A stretch of DNA of 64,000 nucleotides, from NCBI GenBank assembly GCA_016709865.1, contig JADJLX010000003.1, positions 434,001-498,000 on the forward strand. The letters are read 5' to 3'. This stretch comes from Bacteroidales bacterium. Lineage in GTDB: Bacteria > Bacteroidota > Bacteroidia > Bacteroidales > VadinHA17. The notes beneath the pieces were generated by a model. It did not search any database. It saw nothing but the letters and a program-made list of their open reading frames with translations, and was not told the origin of the DNA. Made by a program: the position numbers and the translations under genes. Positions 25,700 to 33,575 of this stretch are shown here, one piece after another; the stretch's first letter is position 1, and each line of letters begins with the position of its first letter.

Positions 25700-28024
25700 C
25701 TATTTTCTTTTATACTTTTCTGTTCTGGCATCTTTTATAACCCCGCTCCAGTTCAGTCCGAATGCGAAATCATATACATTACCTTCCGAGTCGGTGTGGC
25801 AGGTCATATCATAAGGAACATCTTCTTTCTGAAGCTCCACAGTTTTCATATCGGCCGGCATCTGTAACGGAAGCAAACCATTTGGTTCAGCAACACCTGA
25901 AATGATATCAAGAAGAGCCTGATCCTGTACTTCAAATGAAAGAATAATAGCATTTGCCTCTTTTTCAAATTCACTGAAGATCATTGGCTTTGAAACTGCA
26001 ACAGAAACAACTACAGGTTTTCCCTTCATTGCTTTTTTTGCATCGAGAACAAGGTTAAGATCTGCTTCGTTAGATGTTACAACGGACTTTCCTTTGTAGG
26101 TCCTGTTTGTGAATTTTTCGAGGGGATCACCTCCGGCAAGACTTGGATCTCGGGCTTCATTAGCTTTGTAAGGTTTATACTGAAGGCTTACAGGAACATA
26201 ACCGGTTCCGCCTTTCTTCACATCAGCAGGATCATATCCGGTACCTGCATTAGGACTTCTAATAACAACAAGTGCGAAGTCGGCTTCAGCCGGATTATCA
26301 GTTACATTATAATACTTCTTAACAATCTCGATGTTGATCGGATAGTCTAATGAAGCCGGTGTCGGTTCCCCGAACATGCTTCTGCTAGCGGCTGTAAGTC
26401 TCTTTGGAATATAAACTGTTTTCTGTTTTGCTACAGGGAGTGTTTTATTCTGGTTTTTGACCATCACAACAGATTTAATCTGAGCATCATAGCCATCCTT
26501 CATAAAATCCTGATTGCCAACTATCTTTTTTGTCTCCTCCACATTGAGATAAGGATTTTCAAAAAGTCCGACCCTGAAGATATTCTTAAGCAGACGAACA
26601 GCTGATTGCTCCATGCGGGCTCTCATAAACTGTTCACCATGCTCCTTAACGCCCATCTGATAAGCCTCAATTACAGGACCGGCATCGTTGTTCCCGCCAA
26701 ACTGGTCAACACCAGCCATTATGATCTTATAATGTCTTTCTGCAACACTGAGCAATTCTGCACCCCATGGAGTGGTTCCGAATCCGTCGATTGCTGTAAC
26801 ATCTTTCGTTACACCCCAATCAGTACATACAACTCCGTCAAAGTTGTACTTTCCTCTGAGAAGATCGTTTATGATATATTTATTGTAGCTGTTTCCTACA
26901 TTCTCATTGTTTACATTATCAATCCCTGTGGAAATTGTATAGTATGGCATTACAGCTGAAGCCATTTTAGTTTCTCCCTCAAGCTTAAAAGCACCTTCTG
27001 TAAAAGGAATCAGATGATCAGCCAGGTTATTCCCAGGGTAAACAGCATATTTCCCATATGAGAAGTGAGCGTCTCTGCCGCCTTCTTCTGGTCCGCCTCC
27101 CGGCCAGTGCTTAACCATTGTATTAACACTTGTATATCCCCATCCACCTGATATTGCTTTCTCATTAAGTGAAGTCTGGAATCCGTCAACATATGCACGT
27201 GCCATATCAGCCGAAAGCTGCGGATTTTCACCAAAAGTACCGCTCACCCTGCTCCATCTTGGTTCAGTAGCCAGGTCGATCTGAGGAGAGAGTGCTGTTG
27301 AGATCCCAAGTGCACGGTATTCAATAGCGGCAACCTGTCCGAACCTTTTTACAACTGAAGCATCGAATGTGGCTGCCATACCAAGTGAACCAGGCCACAT
27401 TGATATCTGCCCTGCTGATCCGATATTATATTCAGCATCTGAAACTGACCTATGTCTGGGATCAGAACTGTTATTTGCCGGTATGCCGTAGCCTATACCT
27501 TCACAAAGTGCCTGGACATTATTATTCCAAGTAGCTGCAACCTCCGGACTCTGAAAAGTTGTAACAAGGACATGCCGCAGATTATCATTAGTAAGAAATT
27601 TTTTCTGCTGGTCGCTGAGATCAGAAGGTTTTGCACCACTCTCAGCAAATGGTTTCCCATTATATGTACTGGCTCCGAATCGTGTGCCTCCCGCAGGAAT
27701 TGCCTGGTGGGCACTGTAAAGCATAAGGCCAGCGATCTGTTCAATACTCAGTTTTGATGCTAAGTCTTTTGCACGGTCATCGGCACTCGTACGCCAGTCT
27801 TCATAGATATCAAGCTTTCCGTCCTTATTGAGGTCTTTAAAAGCCAAACCGCTTACTGTTAATATTTTAACACCGGAAGTTGTGTCATAACCAAGAGTTT
27901 GTCCTCCCTCGTTGGTTACAATTCTGAGTGATCCGGCACCGGTTTCACTCCATTTTTTACAACTGCTTAATGTAAAAATGCTAATAAGAGTTGCAATAAG
28001 AAATAAAGAGAATTTGTTTTTCAT
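25700..28024 (-). CDS. Glycoside hydrolase family 3 lipoprotein (beta-glucosidase-like)
   Basis: A 774-residue exported enzyme. The lipoprotein signal peptide ends in LSSC with the cysteine at residue 22. A calcium-binding loop of the EF-hand/dockerin type, DLNKDGKLDIYEDW, is at 64-77. The GH3 N-terminal barrel carries KHWPGGG (305-311) and the catalytic nucleophile D402 in VCTDWGV. The GH3 C-terminal domain follows (VVMVKNQNKTLPV; VVVSVAVSKPMIF). Such enzymes release terminal beta-linked sugars from oligosaccharides; the exact linkage cannot be read. It lies 10 bp downstream of pgi, so glucose 6-phosphate metabolism and glycoside cleavage may be co-expressed. Confidence 0.9.
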   Translation of the reverse strand: MKNKFSLFLIATLISIFTLSSCKKWSETGAGSLRIVTNEGGQTLGYDTTSGVKILTVSGLAFKDLNKDGKLDIYEDWRTSADDRAKDLASKLSIEQIAGLMLYSAHQAIPAGGTRFGASTYNGKPFAESGAKPSDLSDQQKKFLTNDNLRHVLVTTFQSPEVAATWNNNVQALCEGIGYGIPANNSSDPRHRSVSDAEYNIGSAGQISMWPGSLGMAATFDASVVKRFGQVAAIEYRALGISTALSPQIDLATEPRWSRVSGTFGENPQLSADMARAYVDGFQTSLNEKAISGGWGYTSVNTMVKHWPGGGPEEGGRDAHFSYGKYAVYPGNNLADHLIPFTEGAFKLEGETKMASAVMPYYTISTGIDNVNNENVGNSYNKYIINDLLRGKYNFDGVVCTDWGVTKDVTAIDGFGTTPWGAELLSVAERHYKIIMAGVDQFGGNNDAGPVIEAYQMGVKEHGEQFMRARMEQSAVRLLKNIFRVGLFENPYLNVEETKKIVGNQDFMKDGYDAQIKSVVMVKNQNKTLPVAKQKTVYIPKRLTAASRSMFGEPTPASLDYPINIEIVKKYYNVTDNPAEADFALVVIRSPNAGTGYDPADVKKGGTGYVPVSLQYKPYKANEARDPSLAGGDPLEKFTNRTYKGKSVVTSNEADLNLVLDAKKAMKGKPVVVSVAVSKPMIFSEFEKEANAIILSFEVQDQALLDIISGVAEPNGLLPLQMPADMKTVELQKEDVPYDMTCHTDSEGNVYDFAFGLNWSGVIKDARTEKYKRK

Positions 28025-28034
28025 ATTTGGTTGT

Positions 28035-29375
28035 TTAGGATAGTCTTTCTTTTAGTTTTTTTCCGGCTTCCTCGAACCCCGGCTTATTGAGCAGAGCAAA
28101 CATATTTGATTTATAGGCTTCAACGCCAGGCTGGTCGAATGGATTGACATCAAGAATATAACCACTTATCGCACAGGCAATTTCAAAGAAATACATTGTC
28201 TGGCCCAGGTAATGTTCATTCAGGGCAGGAATAATGATTGTGATTATCGGAACATTTCCGTCGTTATGTGCCATGGTAGTTCCGATTTCAGCATTGTGGT
28301 TAACTTCAGAAAGCCTTTTCCCGGCAAGGTAATTCAGCTGATCGGAGTCATCTTTTTCCTGTGGAACTGTCAATTTTTTAGAAGGAGTTTTTACAGATAA
28401 TATTGTTTCAAAAAGTATCCTTTGGCCATCCTGAATGTATTGTCCCATAGAGTGCAGGTCGGTAGTCAGATCTACTGAAGCAGGGAATATTCCTTTTCCG
28501 TCTTTTCCTTCGCTCTCACCATATAATTGTTTCCACCATTCCGACATGAAATGAAGCTTTGGTGTAAATCCAACCATTATCTCTATCGATTTACCTGTCT
28601 GAAGAAGAAGATTTCTTGCCGACGCATAGAGCAGTGCAGGATTAGATTCTGCATGTTTATTGTTTCTTGTTATCTGCTCCATTGATTTAGCTCCGGCAAC
28701 CAGTTTCCGGATATCAAAGCCGGCAAGCCCGATAGGAATAAGTCCGACAGGAGTAAGAACAGAATACCTGCCGCCGATATTATCGGGAATTACAAAAGTC
28801 TCATAACCGTTTGTTTCAGCAAGTGATCTGAGTGCACCTTTCTTTGCATCAGTTATTGCGATTATTCTGAGTGATGCTTCCAGCTTTCCGATTTTCTTCT
28901 CGAGGTGATCCTTGAGAATTCTGAAGGCTATTGCAGGTTCTGTTGTGGTACCTGATTTTGAGATTACTACAATTGAGTAATTTCTTCCGTCAAGGATCTC
29001 AAGCAGGTCTGACAGATAATCCTCGCATATGTTCTGCCCTGCAAAAATCACATCATGATGTTTTGATTTGACAAGAGGAGCGAAGCTGTGTGAGAGAGCT
29101 TCGATTACTGCCCTTGAACCAAGGTATGATCCGCCAATGCCGATAACTATTGTAGTATCGGAAACGGATTTGAGGTGTTTTACAGTTTTTTCTATTTTAT
29201 CAAGTTGCGGTACAATATCATCAGGAAGGGTAAGCCATCCCAGGAAGTCATTTCCTGGCCCAGTACCGGCATTAAGTGTATCGAGGTGCCTTACTGACAG
29301 TTGTGCATGCGCAACAATCTCTTCCATAGAGATAAAATTGGCGGTGTTCTTAAGATTGATGTTTATATTTTCCAT
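28035..29375 (-). CDS. pgi: Glucose-6-phosphate isomerase
   Basis: A 446-residue enzyme of the short bacterial type (B. subtilis Pgi is about 450). It interconverts glucose 6-phosphate and fructose 6-phosphate. Conserved segments are VIGIGGSYLGSRAVIEAL, VVISKSGTTTEPAIAFR, the active-site glutamate region MSEWWKQLYGESEGKDG, and HNAEIGTTMAHNDGNVP. It heads a two-gene unit with the GH3 gene. A -7 box and a possible -33 box lie in the 131 bp upstream, which also holds the terminator of the DUF2807 gene. Confidence 0.95.
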   Translation of the reverse strand: MENININLKNTANFISMEEIVAHAQLSVRHLDTLNAGTGPGNDFLGWLTLPDDIVPQLDKIEKTVKHLKSVSDTTIVIGIGGSYLGSRAVIEALSHSFAPLVKSKHHDVIFAGQNICEDYLSDLLEILDGRNYSIVVISKSGTTTEPAIAFRILKDHLEKKIGKLEASLRIIAITDAKKGALRSLAETNGYETFVIPDNIGGRYSVLTPVGLIPIGLAGFDIRKLVAGAKSMEQITRNNKHAESNPALLYASARNLLLQTGKSIEIMVGFTPKLHFMSEWWKQLYGESEGKDGKGIFPASVDLTTDLHSMGQYIQDGQRILFETILSVKTPSKKLTVPQEKDDSDQLNYLAGKRLSEVNHNAEIGTTMAHNDGNVPIITIIIPALNEHYLGQTMYFFEIACAISGYILDVNPFDQPGVEAYKSNMFALLNKPGFEEAGKKLKERLS

Positions 29376-29434
29376 TGTTAAAAAATTGTTGTTTGGTTCA
29401 GATTTAAACCTGGTTCAGTTAAAGTATATAAATA

Positions 29435-29465
29435 CAAAGTTAAAAAAAAAGCCGTCGGTAGTAAA
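29435..29465 (-). promoter_or_regulatory. Putative pgi promoter
   Basis: On the minus strand TAACTTTG (29442 to 29435) matches TAnnTTTG. TTTA (29465 to 29462) lies 19 nt upstream as an imperfect -33 TTTG. This gives a leader of about 50 nt. The promoter overlaps the terminator hairpin of the preceding DUF2807 gene. Confidence 0.45.
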
Positions 29466-29473
29466 CCGGCGGC
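29441..29473 (-). terminator. Rho-independent terminator after the DUF2807 gene
   Basis: On the plus strand GCCGTCGGT (29451-29459) pairs with ACCGGCGGC (29465-29473) around AGTAA, with one G-T wobble. The adjacent A-run at 29442-29450 becomes a T-run on the minus strand, directly after the stem. Confidence 0.85.
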
Positions 29474-29506
29474 CTGTTATAAAGTATTATATATATAGAG
29501 TAGAAA

Positions 29507-30226
29507 TTATCTTTTTCTGATACTGCCTGCACTTGATGAGTGGGCATCTACATATTTTGGATTGCCCGAGTAATTGATATCCCCTGCACTTGAAGCTCTT
29601 GCCCTGATTCTCTCTGATACATTGATGTCGGCATTTCCTGCACTGGATGCTGACAGGTCAGCCTCTTTTACAAGCAGATCATAGGCATTCAGATCTCCCG
29701 CGCTGCTGAGATCACCGCTAAGTTTCTCAGCTTCCCCGGTAAGGGTTATATCTCCCGAACTGCTGATATTGACATCAATCTCTCTGGCATATACCTCAAG
29801 TTTAATATCTCCTGCACTGCTGGCCGATAGCTCAAGCCTGTCAGTTTTAACCGGAGTCTGCCCTACAACATCACCTGCACTAGTTGTCCTGAGGGAATTC
29901 ACCTCTTTCATTGTTACATAGACTCTTTTCCTCTCTGCTTCGCGAATATTGGCATCTGTATAAACATTTAATACCCCGCCTCTCACTTCAGTAATAATAT
30001 ACTCATGAAGATTTTCATCTGCTTCAACGGACATTGATTCATTATCTCCCTGTTTCAGATAAACATCTATTCCTGAACTTACTTTTACTCCTGTAAATGA
30101 TTCAGTTTTTCTTTCTTTTGTAACTACATCCCCGTTTCCGCGTACATTAGGTCTCATTTGTGCCTGGCTGCATGCTACAATGCTAAGGGCTGCGATTGTC
30201 AGTGTTAAAACTCTCAGACTTTTCAT
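29507..30226 (-). CDS. DUF2807 (head GIN domain) exported protein
   Basis: About 239 residues from the ATG at 30226. The signal peptide ends in LSIVAC, a lipobox with the cysteine at residue 19; the frame continues 22 codons upstream but those codons would put residues before the signal. The mature part is a DUF2807 putative auto-transporter-adhesin, a family widespread in Bacteroidota. It has regularly spaced SSAGD-like turns (SASSAGDIKLEV, ISSSGDITLTG, LSSAGDLNAYD, ASSAGNADINV, ASSAGDINYSG, HSSSAGSIRK), one about every 20 residues, which fits stacked strands of a beta-helix. The biological role is not established. A terminator follows it. Confidence 0.85.
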   Translation of the reverse strand: MKSLRVLTLTIAALSIVACSQAQMRPNVRGNGDVVTKERKTESFTGVKVSSGIDVYLKQGDNESMSVEADENLHEYIITEVRGGVLNVYTDANIREAERKRVYVTMKEVNSLRTTSAGDVVGQTPVKTDRLELSASSAGDIKLEVYAREIDVNISSSGDITLTGEAEKLSGDLSSAGDLNAYDLLVKEADLSASSAGNADINVSERIRARASSAGDINYSGNPKYVDAHSSSAGSIRKR

Positions 30227-30306
30227 ATTTCTTCTGTTATTAATTTGAACTCTTTCCGAATAAAAGACAGGAAGAAAAGTGAATTGATGCATTAATCAGG
30301 AAAAAA

Positions 30307-31446
30307 TTAATGCCACTTGAAAATTTTAAGACCGACGGCGAAAAAGATAACACCGATAGATGTAAGGATTACAATCGGCAAGGCAACCTGAGGATAACCT
30401 GCTCCCTCATTGAAAATGCTTCTGACACCATCAGTAAGCATCGTAAGCGGAAGGTTTCTGATAACCCCGAGACTCCAGTCGGGAAAATTCTGGTAGCTGA
30501 AGAATATTCCGGATAAAACCATCATAGGCATTACAACAAAATTGATGAGGCCGTTACCAACTTCTGTGTTGGAGGTATGCGATGATATAAGTACAGCCAA
30601 TCCTGCAAATGCAATATTTCCTGCAAGATATAGCAGTATAAGCGCTGTTAGATCGCCCTGCACTGTCATCTTAAAAGCAAAAAGAGCAAATATCAGAAGC
30701 ACAGCTGATTCGATAAGATTCATTATTATTCTTACTGTTATAAGAGCAATAAGAAAATGTGATTTTTTCATTGGTGTTGCTACAAGCCGGCGAAGAAGTT
30801 TTTTTGACCTTTTTTCGATAATGCCATAACTAATGCCCCACATGCACGACATCATAACACCCATTGTTATAAGTCCCGGAACAAGAAAATCAATATACCT
30901 GGTTCCGGTAACAGTAAGTGGTCTGATCTCTGAATTAGTCTTAATCTCTTCTATATTCCCTCTTCCGATTTTACTGCTTATTTTGAGATAAGTAAGTTCA
31001 GCATCTGAGTTCATAGGGTCGAAATGGTATTCAACAGAATCATTTTTCCCCGACAGAAGCACATTGATAGTCCCTCTCTTAAGCAACATCATTGCTTCGT
31101 CCCATGGTAAACTATAAAAAAGAAATATCGAATTTCCCAGTTTTTTATCAGCGATTGTATATTTCCAGAGCCAATCACCTGATTTTGCTTCCGGATTTTT
31201 CTCACAACCAGTCAGGAAATCATTAACTATTTGGCTTTCAGAAAGAGATCCGGGTTTTTCAGATGAGGAGATAACTGCAATCTTCCTGGTTACATCAGCT
31301 TTTTTTGTGAATGCCAGTCCGAGACCGGCCGACATAAGAATAGGGAAGAGTATTCCCCAGAAAAGCACCCCCGGTTCACGTATTATCTCACGGAACAATG
31401 CAATTATCAGTTGCCAGAGCTGGTTGAATTTAAGCAACTTATTCAT
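30307..31446 (-). CDS. ABC-2 type transporter permease
   Basis: About 379 residues from the ATG at 31446; the open frame begins 30 codons earlier inside the ATPase gene, but NKLLKFNQLWQLIIALFREIIREP looks like the true N-terminus. It has one N-terminal helix (VLFWGILFPILMSAGLGLAF), an extracytoplasmic domain of about 160 residues, and five more helices in the ABC2_membrane region (VPGLITMGVMMSCMWGIS through ILTSIGVIFFAVGLKIF). RSKKLLRRLVATPMKK is the conserved elbow/coupling region. It overlaps the ATPase stop codon by 8 bp, so the two form one exporter. The substrate is unknown; drug or lipid export is typical. Confidence 0.88.
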   Translation of the reverse strand: MNKLLKFNQLWQLIIALFREIIREPGVLFWGILFPILMSAGLGLAFTKKADVTRKIAVISSSEKPGSLSESQIVNDFLTGCEKNPEAKSGDWLWKYTIADKKLGNSIFLFYSLPWDEAMMLLKRGTINVLLSGKNDSVEYHFDPMNSDAELTYLKISSKIGRGNIEEIKTNSEIRPLTVTGTRYIDFLVPGLITMGVMMSCMWGISYGIIEKRSKKLLRRLVATPMKKSHFLIALITVRIIMNLIESAVLLIFALFAFKMTVQGDLTALILLYLAGNIAFAGLAVLISSHTSNTEVGNGLINFVVMPMMVLSGIFFSYQNFPDWSLGVIRNLPLTMLTDGVRSIFNEGAGYPQVALPIVILTSIGVIFFAVGLKIFKWH

Positions 31447-32200
31447 TGATTTTCCTCCCGGTGAGTGAGACAAAAAGATCATCAAGCGTTGTGCGGGGAA
31501 CTTCAGGAGGTTTAGGTGCGATGGTAACTGATTCAAGCAGTTGCTGCAAAGTACCCTCCTTTAATATTACACCGTTATCCATTATTACTATGTAGTCGCA
31601 GAGGTTTTCTGCTTCCTCCATATAATGAGTGGTTAGGATCATCGATGTTTCAGATTTCTCTTTCAGACTCCTGAGTATCTCCCATATTTCACGTCTGGCA
31701 TTTGGATCAAGTCCTGTTGTAGGTTCATCAAGCAGTAAAATTGCAGGTTTATTAATGAGAGCAATTCCTATTGCAAGACGTTGCCTCTGACCGCCTGAGA
31801 GGTTAACAACATATGATTTTCTCTTCTCTTCCAGTCCGACTATGTCTATTATCTCATTTATTCTTTCTTTTCCAAGATTAAAGAAACTTGCAAACAGCTG
31901 TAATGTTTCCGTTACTCTCAGCTTATCAATGAATCTTGTTTCCTGGAGCGAAAGGCCGATTATATTCCTGAGTTCCTCTTCATTTCCCTTCCATCCCCTG
32001 CCCATTATAGTAATCTCACCTTTGTCGGGTTTCTGAATACCTTCAATCATCTCAACAAGAGTAGTTTTGCCGGCACCATTGGGTCCGAGAAGTCCCACAA
32101 ATTGCCCTTTCGGGATTTTAAGGTTAATACCTTTTACCGCCTGGACTGTTTTAAAGGATTTCCAAACACCTCTAACTTCTATGACTAATTCATTATTCAT
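31439..32200 (-). CDS. ABC transporter ATP-binding protein
   Basis: About 253 residues from the ATG at 32200; a GTG 8 codons earlier lies in repeat-like sequence and is less likely. All ABC motifs are present: Walker A GPNGAGKTT, Q-loop SLQETRF, signature NLSGGQRQRL, Walker B AILLLDEPTTGLDP, and H-loop TTHYMEEAE. It is of the DrrA/CcmA-like exporter class and drives the ABC-2 permease encoded next. The upstream 100 bp contains an ACAAAGG-type repeat rather than a recognisable promoter. Confidence 0.92.
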   Translation of the reverse strand: MNNELVIEVRGVWKSFKTVQAVKGINLKIPKGQFVGLLGPNGAGKTTLVEMIEGIQKPDKGEITIMGRGWKGNEEELRNIIGLSLQETRFIDKLRVTETLQLFASFFNLGKERINEIIDIVGLEEKRKSYVVNLSGGQRQRLAIGIALINKPAILLLDEPTTGLDPNARREIWEILRSLKEKSETSMILTTHYMEEAENLCDYIVIMDNGVILKEGTLQQLLESVTIAPKPPEVPRTTLDDLFVSLTGRKINE

Positions 32201-32205
32201 GAAAA

Positions 32206-32258
32206 ATTTTACCACAAAGGACACAAAGGGTTACACAAAGGATCACAAAGAAATCAAA
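32206..32258. repeat. ACAAAGG-type short repeats
   Basis: Four near copies of CACAAAGG occur in a row (ACCACAAAGG, ACACAAAGGG, TTACACAAAGG, ATCACAAAGA). This is the G-rich cousin of the CACAGAG elements at 48-56 kb, and it lies upstream of the ABC ATPase gene. Confidence 0.6.
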
Positions 32259-32299
32259 TAAATTTCAGAGAATATCTGATACATTAAACAGAATAGGAG

Positions 32300-32920
32300 C
32301 TATTTTGTTCCGAAAAGTCTGTCGCCGGCGTCTCCCAGACCGGGGACAATATAGCCGTTTTCATTAAGTTTCTCATCCAATCCGGCCAGGTAGATCTGAA
32401 CATCAGGATGATCCTTTTTAATTCTTTCCACTCCCTCGGGGGCACCTACCACGCAAACAAGTTTTATTGTTTTTGCACCATGGTCTTTAAGTACCTGAAT
32501 TGCATCTGTTGAACTTCCTCCTGTTGCCAGCATCGGATCGAGTACCATGACAACTGCATTTGGCAGGTTATCGGGAAATTTAGAATAATAGGTCATTGGC
32601 TTTAGCGTTTCGTGATCGCGGTACATGCCTATGTGACCTATTCTGGCTGTTGGCAGCATCTTTGATATTCCATCGACCATTCCAAGACCTGCTCTCAGCA
32701 CCGGGACAAGAACAACATCCATAGCAAGTTCCTGGGTGGTGCATTTTCCAAGCGGAGTCTCAATTGTGATATTTCGTACCGGAAGATCGCGGGTTATCTC
32801 GTATGCCATCAGACCGGCAATCTCTTCGAGAGTCTCACGAAAATCCTTTGTTGTAGTCTCCTTACGGCGAAGAAGTGTAAGTTTATGTGTTAACAGGGGA
32901 TGTTTAAGTAAGTTTAGCAT
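32300..32920 (-). CDS. upp: Uracil phosphoribosyltransferase
   Basis: A 206-residue salvage enzyme that makes UMP from uracil and PRPP. The PRPP-binding motif is VMVLDPMLATGGSSTDAI, and the C-terminal uracil-binding region is ENGYIVPGLGDAGDRLFGT. The N-terminus with LTHKLTLLRRKETTTKDFRE is typical. It stands between the ABC exporter and the SiaC-like gene, with 47 bp to the latter. A -7 box (TATATTTG on the minus strand, 32952-32959) lies 32 bp upstream of the ATG. Confidence 0.96.
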   Translation of the reverse strand: MLNLLKHPLLTHKLTLLRRKETTTKDFRETLEEIAGLMAYEITRDLPVRNITIETPLGKCTTQELAMDVVLVPVLRAGLGMVDGISKMLPTARIGHIGMYRDHETLKPMTYYSKFPDNLPNAVVMVLDPMLATGGSSTDAIQVLKDHGAKTIKLVCVVGAPEGVERIKKDHPDVQIYLAGLDEKLNENGYIVPGLGDAGDRLFGTK

Positions 32921-32951
32921 CAGGTTTCTGATTTATATATCGGAAGATCCA

Positions 32952-32959
32952 CAAATATA
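32952..32959 (-). promoter_or_regulatory. Putative -7 box for upp
   Basis: The minus strand reads TATATTTG, a full TAnnTTTG match, giving a leader of about 26 nt. The corresponding -33 position would lie within the end of the SiaC-like gene and shows no TTTG. Confidence 0.45.
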
Positions 32960-32967
32960 GCGGGAAA

Positions 32968-33372
32968 TCAGCTGTTCCCCGACTCAATATATTCAAAAGG
33001 AACCTTGACAATATTTGAGATCTCTTTTCCAACTTCAAGCATATCTGTGTCATCAGGATCATAGCACCAGCTTATTGTAACATTGAATCCGTTAAGCTTT
33101 AAACTTGACAAAATTTTGCAGATATCGAGAATAAGTTTTGCAGATGAAGAATTAAAGTATGCCAGATGAAAGCTGAAATTAAGAGGTTCCTTATAATCTT
33201 TCGCGTTAGTGAACTCCCAGCGGAAATCAATAAGCCATGAAATGATCTGGTCATAAAATTCCCTTACATCAGAAGGCCGCGATTCTCCTGAAATCCTGTA
33301 GATTTTCTTTTCAGGATCAAGTACCACCTCAGGTGTGGTGTTTGTTTTATCAATTATAAGCTTACTGATCAT
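32968..33372 (-). CDS. SiaC-like (DUF1987) regulatory phosphoprotein
   Basis: A 134-residue protein of the DUF1987/SiaC family, which has an anti-sigma-factor-antagonist-like fold. Conserved features are TPEVVLDPEKKIYRISGESRPSD at the start (here split at LDPEKK), the central LNFSFHLAYFNSSSAKLIL (phosphosite region at about residues 72-79), and SWCYDPDDTDMLEVG. In Pseudomonas aeruginosa SiaC is phosphorylated by SiaB and dephosphorylated by SiaA, and controls the diguanylate cyclase SiaD. None of those partners is encoded in this window. It is divergent from the second ABC fusion gene across a 203 bp gap in which I see no clear promoter. Confidence 0.8.
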   Translation of the reverse strand: MISKLIIDKTNTTPEVVLDPEKKIYRISGESRPSDVREFYDQIISWLIDFRWEFTNAKDYKEPLNFSFHLAYFNSSSAKLILDICKILSSLKLNGFNVTISWCYDPDDTDMLEVGKEISNIVKVPFEYIESGNS

Positions 33373-33575
33373 ATAGTTTAAATTGAAATGATTTGAACAT
33401 TTTATAATACTGGATTGTCTATAGTTGATAACAATTATTTATACAAAAAGCTCAAAGTTATTCAAAATTAAGCATTCCCCGGAAATAAAAACAGATATTC
33501 CTAAAACTTTAATTCATAACGGTTTCAGGCTAAGATATAATAAATTCATTTATAATACTTATTAATTCAGGATGA

